A stretch of 64,000 nt of DNA from Adiantum capillus-veneris (Eukaryota > Streptophyta > Polypodiopsida > Polypodiales > Pteridaceae): assembly GCA_014529385.2 (NCBI GenBank), contig CM043949.1:114455477-114519476 (forward strand), written 5' to 3'. A model generated the notes under the pieces. That model made no database searches. It was not told where the DNA came from and saw nothing but the letters and a program-made list of their open reading frames with translations. The position numbers and the translations under genes are program-made. Within the stretch, counting starts at the first letter, position 1. Each line of letters begins with the position of its first letter. Of this stretch, positions 1 through 10,905 are shown one piece after another.

Positions 1-140
1 TTTTTTCCATATGTAGTAGTTATTGAACTATAAGCTTATGAAAGGATTTTTCAAAATGAGTGGATCTACTATGGTTTTGGAATTTTTTGCCAAAACCCTG
101 AAAGGACACTTTTATGTCCTATTAGGTTACCATTCTCGTG
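1..140 (+). mobile_element. Right end of a TTAA-flanked TIR element (copy 0, cut by window edge)
   Basis: This stretch matches the right ends of the elements at 3007-4322 and 55972-57240 (shared text 'gagtggatctactatg', 'cctgaaaggacactttta'). It ends in CTCGTG followed directly by TTAA (141-144), as the other two copies end in CTAGTG then TTAA. The left part lies outside the window. The 89-residue reading frame over it (23-292) has no recognisable domain and runs past the element end, so I treat it as chance. Confidence 0.75.
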
Positions 141-630
141 TTAAGGAATCTTTGACAAGAAATGTAAGAAAGAAATTTTGTGTTATGAACAACTACATGA
201 CATTAATTATAAAACAAGATAAAAGTGTGAGTGTGGAAGTAGAAAGTGGAAAGTGGGGATTGGCTCATGTTGCCATGTTTATGGATGCGTAGTCTTGATT
301 GGTTGAGAAAATCTCTGCTCCCCTTCATTTAGGAAAAACCAAATTAGAACCTCATTGCACCAAGTGCCAAGAAACTCTCAAATGTTTGTACCTTTGAAAG
401 ATATGAAAAAAAAGCATTTGAGCTTCTCTATTTTGGAAGATGAAATCTAGGAGCGTCTAAATGTTCATACTAGTTCATGCTTTCCTTGTGAGAGAGGTCT
501 AGGAAACCTATCTAATGATTCACACTCATCATCTTGTGACGAGAGGATGTCCATTGGAATCGAATATTTCTTGACTATTTTTTTCAAACAATTAGGTCCT
601 AGTGACCTATCAAGTACCCCCAGCTACCGT
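141..630. other. Unassigned sequence, no gene seen
   Basis: About 490 bp between the TTAA element end and the first LTR copy. No reading frame with a recognisable domain on either strand. If the LTR at 631-2889 was a 5' LTR (sense -), its leader would lie here, but the sequence next to it does not match the leaders at 6324-6480 or 10100-10261 beyond a G-run. Confidence 0.4.
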
Positions 631-1352
631 TGTTGGGGGATATGTGTTCGAAACGTGATCCGGGCAGGCGCTGGGCCTCTACTGTGGGAGGTGTGAGAGA
701 GAACAAGGAAAACAGATGCATATGGCTTTGGCAATCACCGTAGTCTTCAATTAATCAATTCAAACTCTGAGTACAATATAATTAGTAGCCAAGGTGAGTT
801 GTTAGTAGCACCAACACTTGGATCAATTAGTAAATAGGAGTTAGCTCCCTTTACAGATTAACCGAACCGTTAACGACACCGTGGCTTAAGATAGTGATTA
901 ATTAACCTTCAGACTAATGAGAGTGATAAAAACTTTTGCTTGCCGCTTTACCTGCTTTATCTACATTCAAGATTCTGCATACTTCATGTAAGTTTACTAT
1001 GTCGATCATCGTGCTTCAATTATTGCCAAATCTTCTGCAGCTCCCTGCTCTATTTGCTTTGCATTGTCTTCATCACCGCACACAATCTTTGACTTCATCC
1101 TCTAAGCAACTTGCCTTCAAGCTCTGTATGCTAGTGATTCCTCTTACCGAGCCCAAGAGAGAGAGAGAGAGAGAGAGAGTTTCTCTTGTTTTTCCACCAC
1201 GAGAGAGAGAGCCCGTTTCTTGCTTCAAACCCTCCCTTGCCAGCTTATTCATAACCCTCCTTATCGTCTCATATCCCTTTTGCTGGCTTCTCCTCGATTG
1301 CTCCTCGTCTCCCTTAGATGCTAGCTGAGGAAGTGAGAGAGCGAGAGAAAGC

Positions 1353-1380
1353 TTGAGAGAGAGAGAGAGAGATAGAGAGA

Positions 1381-1429
<49 letters not shown>

Positions 1430-1435
1430 CTTGCT
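1353..1435. repeat. Compound (GA)n(CA)n(GA)n microsatellite
   Basis: Runs of GA, then CA, then GA again, inside LTR copy C. A shorter GA run lies at 1155-1179. Equivalent GA/CT runs occur in LTR copies A (5719-5821) and B (10772-10810, 10910-10944), so the microsatellite travels with the LTR. The arginine/glutamate-rich and serine/leucine-rich reading frames across it are artefacts. Confidence 0.95.
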
Positions 1436-1835
1436 TTGTTTGCCTTCCCTTGCTTGTTCACCCTCCTTGCCTCTTTCCCTTTGCATGTTGAGGACAAGAG
1501 AGAGAATGCTTCCCTTTGCTTGCTTATCCCCTCTTTGCTTAAAACAGCACCCAATGGTGCCGCAACTACTGACGTGGCACGGGATTTGCCCCTATGACAT
1601 GGCAGGCAAAACTGTGGATGACACAAAATTTGGCCGGACCTGTCTTGAATGTGGTTGCCATGGCTTGATCTGCATTTTCCGTTTCTTGGCCGCCACCGTT
1701 GGAGCACCACCTCGGCCTACACGAGCCACATCACCCCTTCTTGTGCTCGTCCTCTCACTGGCTACCCGTTTTCTTTTCCATGCTTCACTTTTGTTTTCCC
1801 CTCTCTCCACACTAAAGCCCTTATTTTATTCAAAT

Positions 1836-2009
1836 GGGCGGCCATTGGTATTGGGCCCTTGGGCACCATAGTCTCCTTAGGCGGGTGGCCCTCAAAGGGC
1901 ACCAACTTGAGCATGTTCCCTTGGGTGGCCATTGGTATTGGGCCCTTGGGCACCATAGTCTCCTTGGGCGGGTGGCCCTCAAAGGGCACCAGCTTGAGCA
2001 TGCTCTTCC
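1836..2009. repeat. 87 bp tandem duplication in LTR copy C
   Basis: The block beginning 'ggccattggtattgggccc' at 1840 recurs at 1927, an offset of 87 bp, with only a few differences (for example 'ccttaggcggg' against 'ccttgggcggg'). The unit is absent as a duplicate from the other LTR copies, so it is local. 87 is 29 codons, so the duplication keeps any frame open, but I see no gene there. Confidence 0.9.
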
Positions 2010-2029
2010 TCACTCCACTGCCTTCACAC

Positions 2030-2190
2030 TGCCATGTTTGGCATTCTTTGAATCTTTTGAGTGAAAGCACATCGAGAACTTTTTGTGCCTCCGAAAGGAC
2101 ACCACATTCGGTATTCATATCGGCCAATGTATTTTAAAGAAAAATTTCTTTCTTCAGTAGTCCTTGACTAACAATATCATCGTGAATTTT
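2030..2190 (-). pseudogene. PPR gene fragment inside LTR copy C
   Basis: On the minus strand one frame reads KIHDDIVSQGLLKKEIFL, then one stop, then LADMNTECGVLSEAQKVLD. This is the text of a PLS-class pentatricopeptide repeat (helix pairs with 'DMYxKCG...A..VLDEL'), a family of organellar RNA-binding proteins that act in RNA processing and editing. Only about one and a half motifs survive, with a stop and flanking frameshifts, so it cannot encode a working protein. It lies in the sense direction of the LTR and matches fragments at 4810-5140, 6490-6727 and 11415-11748. Most likely a host gene piece captured by the element. Confidence 0.8.
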
Positions 2191-3006
2191 GATGCCCGTA
2201 AAAGTCTTGAATAGTGTTAAAAATTCATTCAGCTCGGCAGTGGTGGCAACTGACACCAACCTCAAGCCGTATTATCTCATCAACTCGGACTCTATCAGCC
2301 GAGCCTTAAATTCTTGTAGACTTCTCAAGCTACATAGAACTCATAAAAACCCTGGGTGCAGCTCAAAACTCCCAGATGACACATCGATCGAGCGGACCGG
2401 ACTGGTACGGAACTGGCCCCCGGTGAATCTTTAACGACCAATATCTTGGCGGCCAAAACTTCGATCACTGATCTAAAAAGACCGACACGCTTCACAAAGT
2501 GAGCACTTCATGCCCGTGCATTTACTTCATTTTTGTCCCCTCAGCTACTACAGTTTCCCAATCTAGTATAGATTTACAATTGACTCAAACTTCAAACTGC
2601 CATAACTGCTTCACCATAGCTCCAATTGATAAGCCGTAAAGACAGGCCGATAGAGCACTTCAAGCACTACAGTTCTAGATCATAATCTCCTATCTATGCT
2701 CACTTCAACCATACTCATTTTTAGCATCATTTAGGCATCTGTTGTCCCTTTAAGTCGCATCTAACATACATTCAACATTAAACTTGGCCTGTTAACAAGC
2801 CCTGATCACTGCTCAATAAATGTTTAGGCTTCAACAAAGCTTAGCTTGCAATTCTTTGCTCTTTTTCCCATCATGGAAGCGGAGCTAGATGTCGTGCAGC
2901 TCCGCTACCATGCTAAGAAATATACCAAAAAAATGCACATCGAGCTTGTTTGAAGCTTACATGATTAATAAACACTGTTCATCTCCTGGTAATAGGCCAA
3001 GTTTAA

Positions 3007-4322
3007 CACTAGATTGGTAATGGGACACTTTTATGTCCTGGGACACTTTTATGTCCTGTTAAGTGACCATCTTCCTTGAATTATGTCAAGAGTTTCAAAA
3101 TGAATTTTCAGGTGCTATCTATCTAGAAAGTTGTTTCATGAGCTGAAAAAAACTCGACATTTTTTTGGAATATCAATTCCATCTTTAGCCTTGTCCTTGC
3201 ACAACATGTCACAACCTAAACTGTGTGAAAAAACGGGTCCTGTTTTTGGCTTTTTGCAACTATACCACTCTAGAATTCATGTTTGTGAGGTCTATAATGC
3301 TAGAGAACTATCTTTAGTAGTCCTCAACATGTCCTGATGCTTCTAGGGAGAAATAAATGTTAAAGTTGTAAGTTATGACCAAATTACAAAAATTGTCAAA
3401 TCTTGTTTTTTAGCCAATTTTAGATTTTTTTGGTGGCTTTCATGATATCCAAATGCAGTTTTGATTTTCTATGTCGCATATTGTAACATAAAGCTAATAT
3501 TCCTTGAGTTTTGGAGCACCTAATACCCTATTTTGCATAGTAGACAACGATGGTTGATTTTTTTAATTATAGAAGAAAACGAAACATTCTAGTATATCAA
3601 GTATAACTTTTTCAATATTGTTAGTTTCTTGTGACAACTACATGCATTTTGTAGGTAGTAACCATATCTAGTCATAAGGATCAAATTTGGCTAGATATTG
3701 AATAGTTTCTATGGGATTCTACAACTCATAATGTTGAACCCAGTTTTTTCATGTTTGTTGTATTTAGCACTTCATCTTTGTCCCCAAAATTCCCCTTGGT
3801 AAGAGATGTATTATTCTTGACATGCTCCATGGCTCCTTATGAACCTAAAGGACAATAGGGAACTAAGAAAACATGCATATATTATTTGTATTGAGCGTGG
3901 CTATAGAAACTTTGATGATAGGTTTGTAGAATGGTAAAAATTCAACTTTTTGTACCTATTTCTTTTGGCAAAACCAAAAATAGTGAGTGAGAAGCAATCA
4001 TATGTTCTAATCACCAACCCAATGAAGTTAACTAGGGAATTTATCTCAAGTCCTACAAAAATCCCTAATCTTATTTTTATGCAACAAAACGTAAGAAATG
4101 ACTGTTTTGATGAAAATGTACTGGTCCATCAACTTTGGAGGCTTGGTGTGACCAAAAGATGAGAAATTTTACAAGTTTCATATTTTTTACATGTGTATTA
4201 GGCCTTGAAATATAACCTCATGAAAGGATTTTACAAAATGAGTGGATCTACTATGATTTTGGAGGTTTTTTGCAAAACCCTGAAAGGACACTTTTATGTC
4301 CTGTTAGGTTACCAACCTAGTG
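3007..4322 (+). mobile_element. TTAA-flanked non-coding TIR element, copy 1
   Basis: Starts CACTAGATTGGTAA and ends TTACCAACCTAGTG, nearly perfect terminal inverted repeats of 14 bp, flanked by TTAA on both sides (3003-3006, 4323-4326). The related LTRs without it show a single TTAA at the same place (2778-2781 and 12239-12242 in the inverse orientation), which proves insertion with TTAA duplicated. A TA duplication with one more base of TIR fits equally well on paper. Subterminal copies of GGACACTTTTATGTCC occur at both ends. No reading frame looks like a transposase, so it is non-autonomous. The superfamily is not settled: TTAA is the piggyBac target, but the TIR is not a typical piggyBac end. 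Confidence 0.85.
3131..3605. other. Segment inverted relative to the second element copy
   Basis: From 'catgagctgaaaaaaactcg' to 'tagtatatcaagtat' this core is the reverse complement of 56091-56577, while the sequence on both sides ('ggtgctatctat' on the left, 'ttgttagtttcttgtgacaa' on the right) is collinear and in the same orientation in both copies. So one copy carries a clean internal inversion of about 480 bp. Confidence 0.85.
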
Positions 4323-4809
4323 TTAATGTTGAATGTATGTCAAATGCGGCTAAAAGGGCCAACACATTCCTTACTGATTCTAAAAAGAAGTATGGTTGAA
4401 GTGAGCATAGATGGGATATTGTGATCTAGAACTATAGTGCTTGAAGTGCTCTACCGGCCTGTCTTTACGGCTCATCGATTGGAGCTACGGTGCAAAAGTT
4501 ATGGCAGTTTGAAGGTTGAGTCAATTGTAGATCCATACCAGATTGGGCAACTGGAGCTGAGGTGATAAAATTGAAATGAATGCATGGGCTTGAAGTGGTC
4601 ACTTTGTGGAGTGCATTGGTCTTTTTAGATCAGCAAAATCGAAGTTCCGCTTACCAAGTTATTGGTCGTTAAAGATTTACCGGGGGCGAGTTTCGTACCA
4701 GTCTGGTCGGCTCGATCGGTTTTGAAACGTCACGCAGTAATGCATTGGTTGATATGTTGTGCCTGACAATAATATTATTTATTAGAGATTGATGATAAGC
4801 AAGAAATTC

Positions 4810-5140
4810 CCAACACAGCTATGGCTTAAGCAAATACGAAGCCGAGGGTCTCTCTCAAAATGTAATTACCTATACTAGCATCTTGAAGGCTATGTCGTGG
4901 AAAATGGCAGCAAAATTCACGATGATATTGTTAGTCAAGGACTGTTGGAGAAAGAAGCCAAGTGATTTTGGCCACCCAACCGATCCATGTATGCCTAAAT
5001 TGGTGCCATTACAAAAGCACAAAAAGCTCTTGATGAGCTCATTGTCCGAAATGACGTCTCATGCAGTGTATTGATTGGCGGATGTGCTTGGCATTGCTTT
5101 TCTCGATATGTATGCCACATGGGGTGTTCTTGAGGGGAAC
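4810..5140 (+). pseudogene. PPR gene fragment inside LTR copy A
   Basis: On the plus strand, scattered over shifted frames, one reads EGLSQNVITYTSILKA, then KIHDDIVSQGLLEKE, then ALDELIVRND, then ADVLGIAFLDMYATWGVLE. These are pieces of PLS-type PPR repeats in a scrambled, frameshifted state. The order of pieces matches copy B (11253-11748). Sense is the same as the LTR. Non-functional; evidence for capture of a PPR gene before the LTR family spread. Confidence 0.8.
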
Positions 5141-5717
5141 CGACTACCCCACAGGCCGCCCAAAAATAAGCAAAAATATTTGGTCGCCCATTTTAAAGGG
5201 GGCCACCCTAGTTTTTAAAGGGATTTGAACCAAGAAAAGAAGGAGATGCGGGCGTGAGCAGGGGCACGAGCGCAAGAAGGAGAAAAATAACTCGCAGTTC
5301 CTAGTATGAGGCTTGGATGAGGATGAGCATGAAGAAACGAATGCTTATCATAGAGAGGCAACCATGTTTGGTACCGGGATCGCGTCAAACAATGTTGTCC
5401 ACAACTCGAGCTGCCACGTCATAGGGACGAATCCCATGCCACGTCAGTGGGGGCGGCGTCATTGAGGGGGTTGGGTGCTATTCTAAGGAAGGGGGGGTTA
5501 TTGAATTAAAGTAACGAAGGAAGGAAAAGTGAATGGGAGGAGAGTGGAGAACATAAGGGTTTTGAAGGGAGCTTGGTAAGAAAAAGGAAGGAAAGCTCTC
5601 TCTTCCTCTTTCTCTCTCGACCATAGCGACATTGGGAAGCGAAGTGTTTGAGGAAGCAGGAGGTAGCACCTGACGAGAAGGGAAGTTTAGGGCTTAAGGA
5701 GGAAGTAAGCAAGAGAG

Positions 5718-5823
<106 letters not shown>

Positions 5824-6323
5824 ATAAGCAAAGAAGTTTTGAGAGCTCTTGACAACATCAAAAGAGAAAATTGAGGCTTATTGTTGATAACTGAAGCAAT
5901 GGAAGGAGCGTAAGAGTAGGCTAAGGAAATCACTTAAAGAAGTTTTATGAGAACAATCAAAGGAACGAAAGCAGTGCAGAGCGCTCTTTGAAGCAATTAA
6001 AACGGCAGAGAAAAACTTCCATCACCGTCATCATTCCAAAGATTGATTAAATAGATTATTAATCCTCGATGTTGTTAACGGCCCGGTTAATCGTGTAAAA
6101 TGGGAGCTTAAACTCCTAGTTCGCAGATAATCCAAGTGACGATGCTGCAAACAGCATGGCTTGGCTAAGGATTAAGCTGTACTGAAAGATTGAATTGATC
6201 AATTGATAATTGCGGTGATTTCTATAGCCTTTTGCATATGTTCTTCTTATTCTCTCCCACACCTCTCAAAGCCAGAGGCCAGACGCCTGTCCGACTCACG
6301 TTTCGAACACATGTCCCCCGACA

Positions 6324-6481
6324 TCTTTGGTGAACCCGCAGATATGAAATGAGCTGGGGGGGTGGGAGGTTAAGATGGAGAATTTAGAGTAAATGATGAA
6401 GCTGATTGCAGAGTTAAATGCAAACGGTTTTGATGATAAGTCAACAATTCGAGATTTTTCAAAGATGCATTATTGGGAAAG
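6324..6481 (+). other. Leader fragment of the PPR-carrying element (possible primer-binding site)
   Basis: Directly after the LTR end CGACA comes TCTTTGGTGAACCCGC, and then text matching, inverted, 10100-10261 (for example 'cttatcatcaaaaccgtttgca' in reverse). This is where a primer-binding site should lie; the TGG of TTTGGTGAACCC fits the usual PBS start, but I cannot name the tRNA. The match stops near 6480, where LTR copy D begins, so the rest of this plus-strand element has been lost. Confidence 0.55.
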
Positions 6482-7373
6482 GCATTGTCTACTACAAGTG
6501 AATATCAAAAAATTTCCAAGCACGACATCTTCCTCCAACAGTCCTTGACTAACAATATCTTTGTGAATTTTAGTATCCATAGAATCTTGAATAATGCCAT
6601 ATGTTTCTAAGATACACGTATAGGTGATTGCACTTGCCAGAAGGCATTCCCTTTGCACTCGGTTGTTAATTGCTTGTATCAGCTTCTCAGATAATGCGAA
6701 AATTATCCAGCTTAGCAGTGCCAACAACTGTCACCATCCTCAATTTATATTATCTGATCAAGCCAGACTCTGCTTGACGAGCTGTAAATCCCTTTAGACC
6801 TCTCAAGCTGCATAGAATGCATACAAACCCTGCTGAGGAGGCCAAAAATACCAAATGGCACACCGATCGAGCGGACTAGACTAGTAGGGAATCGGCCCCT
6901 GATGAAATTTAATTTGGCGATATCTTGGTAGCCGCCGTAACTCCGATCACTTATGTGAAAATACCGACGTGCTCCACAAAGTGAGCACTTCAGGCCCGTG
7001 CATTCACTTCATTTTTGTACCCTCAACTGTAGTTGCCCAATCTGGTACAGATCTACTATCGACTTAAACTTCAAACTGCCATAACTTTTGCAATATAGCT
7101 CATATCGCCGAGTCGTAAAGACAAGCTGGTGAGTATGTCAAGAATTGTAGTTATAGATCATAATCACCCATATGTGCTCACTTGAAGCATACTCTTTTCT
7201 TGAATCATTAAGGAATATGTTGTCCCTGTAAAGCCACATCTGACATACATTAATCATCAAACCTTGCATTTTATCAAGCCTTGATCACTGCTCAATAAAT
7301 GTGTAGGCTTCAAAGGATCTTAGCTTGGGTTTCTTTACTCTTTTTCCCATCATGGAAGCGGAGATGCATGACA
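6482..7373 (-). mobile_element. LTR copy D: truncated 3' LTR of the element 6482-12355
   Basis: Matches the distal part of copy C closely (blocks 'gtccttgactaacaatatc', 'gcacaccgatcgagcggac', 'ttttcccatcatggaagcgg'). On its right end the sense strand reads TGTCATGCATCTCCGC, preceded by a polypurine run, as a 3' LTR should be. The left part is missing: it is joined to the leader of copy A near 6481. Only about 0.9 of 2.1 kb remains. Confidence 0.65.
6490..6727 (-). pseudogene. PPR gene fragment inside LTR copy D, best preserved
   Basis: An open 85-residue minus-strand frame contains ECLLASAITYTCILE, GIIQD, then KIHKDIVSQGLLEEDVVLGN. This is recognisable PLS-class PPR sequence across two adjacent repeats; real family members continue into ALVDMYxKCG, but here the frame drifts. 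PPR proteins bind organellar transcripts. This copy is the least decayed of the four and would be the best probe for the donor gene. It is still only a fragment with no start or targeting signal. Confidence 0.8.
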
Positions 7374-7388
7374 TCCACCCCATCGAAC
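7374..7388 (-). promoter_or_regulatory. Polypurine tract of the PPR-carrying element
   Basis: The minus strand reads GTTCGATGGGGTGGA directly before the LTR start TGTCATGC. A purine-rich run of this kind primes plus-strand DNA synthesis during reverse transcription. Position next to the LTR supports the call; the run is short and not purely purine. Confidence 0.5.
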
Positions 7389-7959
7389 CTGCACAGTCTC
7401 TGCTCTGTGCCAAGTACACTTCAATCTGCATCTGCTATAGGTACCTTAATCTATTTTCCATCATCAAAATCGCGTAGTTTATAAACATATGAAAAATAAA
7501 TTAAGATTTACACCCTACATCAATGTGCTAGCTTAATCGTGAGGTAGCTGCCCATCAGAAATCTTTGAACCATATCTGTCGTATCTCCAGAGAATTCAAT
7601 TATAGAAAACCTGTTTAGTGAACCCCGCTAGACTCAAGTGCTCCAGTTAATGATTCACATGGCTTGATCATTAGGCTGCTTTAGGGAACCCTATCAAGCT
7701 CAAGAATGCCTTACTCTATCTGCATATAGAATGGCCGTTAAGTCCTTTACTTTAAGTTCTGGTAGTAGAACCAACTCAAAAGATGTGAAGATACTTCATC
7801 AATTGTCCAAAGAAGTCAACTAGAAGCCAGCCATGTAATCTTATTGAACGCATAACCAAAAACTCTTCTGACTTAGCATAATCTAGAAACAAAAACCTTG
7901 TACCATGCAACCTGCTAACAGTAGATAACTAGTACTCTTCAAATTTGCGACTTTGCACT
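7389..7959. other. Internal 3' untranslated part, no gene seen
   Basis: Some 570 bp between the last internal reading frame and the polypurine tract. No frame with a recognisable domain on either strand. Confidence 0.5.
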
Positions 7960-8250
7960 TTAGTAGCCCCCATGATCAAATGGGAAACCAATCATTTGCC
8001 CCACTGTGAGCATTCCTTTAAAAAATTTGCACCATCCTCCAGGATCATAGGGAAAATACAATAATTTCCAATCATTACAGCATAAACAAAAATTAGCCCA
8101 CAAATCTTCATGCAAACCACCTGGATCATATGGCATATAAGTCAATTGCCCCGGACCATGCATATATATGTCCCCTCTTGGATCAAAAGCTAGCTCAAAA
8201 GCCCCTACATCATAGGGTAACATAAGATCCCACATAGCATCAGGTAGCAC
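7960..8250 (-). pseudogene. Small internal frame with repeated (F/Y)PYDPGG motifs
   Basis: A 96-residue minus-strand frame carries a recurring short motif: LPYDVGA, MPYDPGG, FPYDPGG and finally GFPFDHGG just before the stop. The last motif is spelled over a G-run (TTTGATCATGGGGG). The unrelated gag-only element further right ends its second frame with GFPFDLGG, also over a G-run, which suggests shared ancestry. No known domain. Probably the C-terminal part of the element's gag-like protein; the stretch 8251-8737 upstream is in broken frames. Confidence 0.45.
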
Positions 8251-8737
8251 TAGATACTGCCATATTCCCTATGCAACTGGCTCATCCAATTATCGATCAT
8301 CAATGACATGTAAAAGCATTGGTAGTGCACCTTCACTCTAAAATAGTATTGGAATTCCAATCATGCATACCTGAATACATCAAGTCTCTGAAAAAACTCT
8401 CTTCATTAGGCTTGCAAGATGCATCAAAAAAACATTCTCTATCGATCATTAGCTGCATTTGAATGAGCCTACTCATGCATGAATCTGGATTGATTGACAT
8501 CCATAGCATCTGTATTTGAGAACCCTTCCAAAGCTTCATCCAATAAGCACATAAGGTCTAGATCCACCGCTTCAAAAGGTTCCTCCATTTTGCACATCTC
8601 AGGCTGCTGTAAACTAATATTTCCACATATGACATCCATACTAAATACATCTTTTGTAAACTAATATTTCCACATATGACATCCATACAAAATACATCTG
8701 CTGTAAACTGCTCTTCAAGTCTTTCAACCTCATCCAA

Positions 8738-10095
8738 TTATCTTTGCATTTTTGTAGCACAAAGCTCAGCATGCACATAAAAGATTTCATCTAGTGCCCT
8801 GTCTATATTATCGGCAAAATGAAACCAATCATATTCAACATCAAGAGATTGTACTTCACTATGCACCCCCTCTGAATCAACATCATCAAATTCATGATCA
8901 TTCTTCCATAGTGTGAGCTCTGTGTCATGAATTCTTGATAGAGAAGAGGTTTGCTCCCCTTCTAAATCATCAGCAAATTCAGAATCAATCTCCCAAATTT
9001 GTAGCTCTTGGTCACAGAAACTTGTCAAAGAAGAAGTCTGCACCCCCTTTGATTCTTCATCATCACATTCAAGACCAATTTTACACTTTGGTAGCTTGGC
9101 TTCACAACAACTTGTCAATGAAGGAATCTGCACCCCCTCTGAATCAACATTTTGCAGAACTTCAAGCATATATTCTTGCTTAACCAAGTCCTCAAAATCT
9201 GGTACATCCAAATTTGGTAAATTTGGTATACTCGAATCCATGATCATGTTGCTCTTAACAGCAGCAGCCTTGCTTTGATCTATAACATCTGCATCATCAT
9301 TCAACTCTATGTTAGAATCTGTACCAGTATCATCAATCAACTCTATGATAGAATCTGTACCAAAAAAATTTTGCTCTAATTCTGATTCAGTAGTAGCAAA
9401 AGTACCAGTTTTAACCGAATCTTCATGCATGTCTACTTGAATATGGCTGCACTCATTCACCTGTACAATTTCTTCTTGATCTTTAGCCAACTCATTGTTT
9501 TGATCCCATGATTTCTTTTCCTCCTATACTGCATGCATAGGTTCTCTACAAAATTCATTCTGTGTATCTTGAACTGCATGTGTAGATTCTTTGCAAAATT
9601 CACCCTGTGTATTCTGAAGCTGTAAAGCCTCATCCTCATAGACTTCTACTTCATTCACAACATCTGCATAACCCAAATTTTCATACACATCTTTAGCTAT
9701 ATCTTCATCATTAGCCAGTAAGAAGGTAGCATCTTGTACAATACACTCATCAATCACACCTTCTAACTTTGATCGTACTTGTCCTTGAATATCTGCGTAG
9801 TTTGGTAGACTTGGACTCTGTTCTTGATAGCTTTCATGCTCATAACTTACCTATAAAATAGCATATTTTAAGTATTCACAGTCATCGTTGCAGGCTTTGG
9901 TAACCTCTTGAATCCGCTCCTTCAAATCTATACTCACTAATTGCTCAAAAAATCTGATCATTAACTCTTCTGGTATCCCTCTTAATTTGGTTTCCGACTC
10001 ATGACACTCCAAGTAACCTTCTCGATCATATCCATCAAAGACTCGTCTCTCGTCAAAGCTTCATCCATTTGATTTTTCTTCTTTACGGTCTCCAT
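8738..10095 (-). pseudogene. Gag-like acidic protein of the non-autonomous LTR element (broken)
   Basis: The frame nearest the leader has an ATG at 10093-10095 and runs METVKKKNQMDEAL, then is continued in another frame (GYLECHESETKLRG, IPEELMIRFFEQL) to a stop near 9850 and on through 9524-9757 and 8738-9490. The 250-residue part 8738-9490 is highly acidic and contains three to four imperfect repeats of about 37 residues (core EGVQTSSLTS...DxEL.IW). There is no zinc knuckle, protease or RT, so the element cannot move alone. I call it gag-like from position (first gene after the leader), not from a clear domain. At least three frame breaks. Confidence 0.5.
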
Positions 10096-10769
10096 TCAAG
10101 CAGAGATTCTTGCACCAATTAAAGCATCTTCAAAAAATCTGGAACTGTTGTCTTATCATCAAAACCGTTTGCACTTAGCTATGCAATCATCTTCACATAT
10201 GCTCTAAATTCTCCATCTCTACCTCCCATCCCGGCTCATTTCATGGCAGGTTCCCCAAAGATGTCGGGGGACATGTGTTCAAAACGTGGGTCGGGCAGGC
10301 GCCGCGGGCCTTTGGCTGTGAGAGGTGTGAGAGAGAATAAGAAGAACAGATGCAAAAGGCTATATAAATAACCACAATCATCAATTGATCGATTCAATGC
10401 TTTGAGTACAGCTTAATCCTTAGCCAAGATGAGTTGTTAGTAGCACCGTCACTTGGATTATTTGATAACCAGGAGTTTAAGCTCTCGTTTTACATGATTA
10501 ACTGGGCCGTTAACGACACCGGGCTTAATAAGCTTTTTAATCAATCTTCAAAATGATGACGGTGATGGAAATTTTTCTCTGCAGTTTTAACTCCTTCAAC
10601 TACCTTTAAAAGCTCTCCACACTGCTTCTGTTCCTTTGATTGTCCTCATAAAGCTTCTTTAACTGCTTTCCTTAGCCTCCTCTTATGCTCCTTCCATTGC
10701 TTTAGTTATTAATAATAAGCCTCAAGTTTCTCTTTTGATGCTGTCAAGAGCTCTCGAAACTCCTTTGCT

Positions 10770-10771
<2 letters not shown>

Positions 10772-10812
<41 letters not shown>

Positions 10813-10905
10813 CTCTTCTTAATTCCTCCTTGAGCCCTAAACTTCCCTTCTAGTCAGGTGCTACCTCCTACTTCCTCAAACACTTCGCTTCCCAATGTCG
10901 CCATG

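Larger units (their letters stand above)
631..2889 (-). mobile_element. LTR copy C of the PPR-carrying non-autonomous LTR element
   Basis: Read on the plus strand it starts TGTTGGGGGATATGTG, matching the ends of the LTRs at 10262 (TGTCGGGGGACATGTG) and, inverted, at 6323. The LTR sense is minus, as judged by the complete element 7374-12355. It shares with the other copies the blocks 'gttagtagcacc', 'gttaacgacacc', GA/CT microsatellites, a PPR gene remnant and the terminal part 'catacattcaacattaaacttggcc'. Its right end abuts copy A in a small palindrome (GGAGCT...AGCTCC, 2881-2902) and lacks the last ~11 bases of the LTR. It is slightly longer than 2.1 kb because of microsatellites and an 87 bp tandem duplication. 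Confidence 0.7.

Noticed and set aside
1073..1486. Serine/leucine/cysteine-rich or RE-rich reading frames over GA, CT and CA runs here and at 5694-5933, 46875-47126 and 48373-48850
   Set aside because: They exist only because dinucleotide repeats are open in several frames; no domain and no relation between copies.
8935..9183. Plus-strand frame opposite the acidic gag-like protein
   Set aside because: Shadow of the minus-strand frame; its internal repeats mirror the 37-residue repeats of the real frame.
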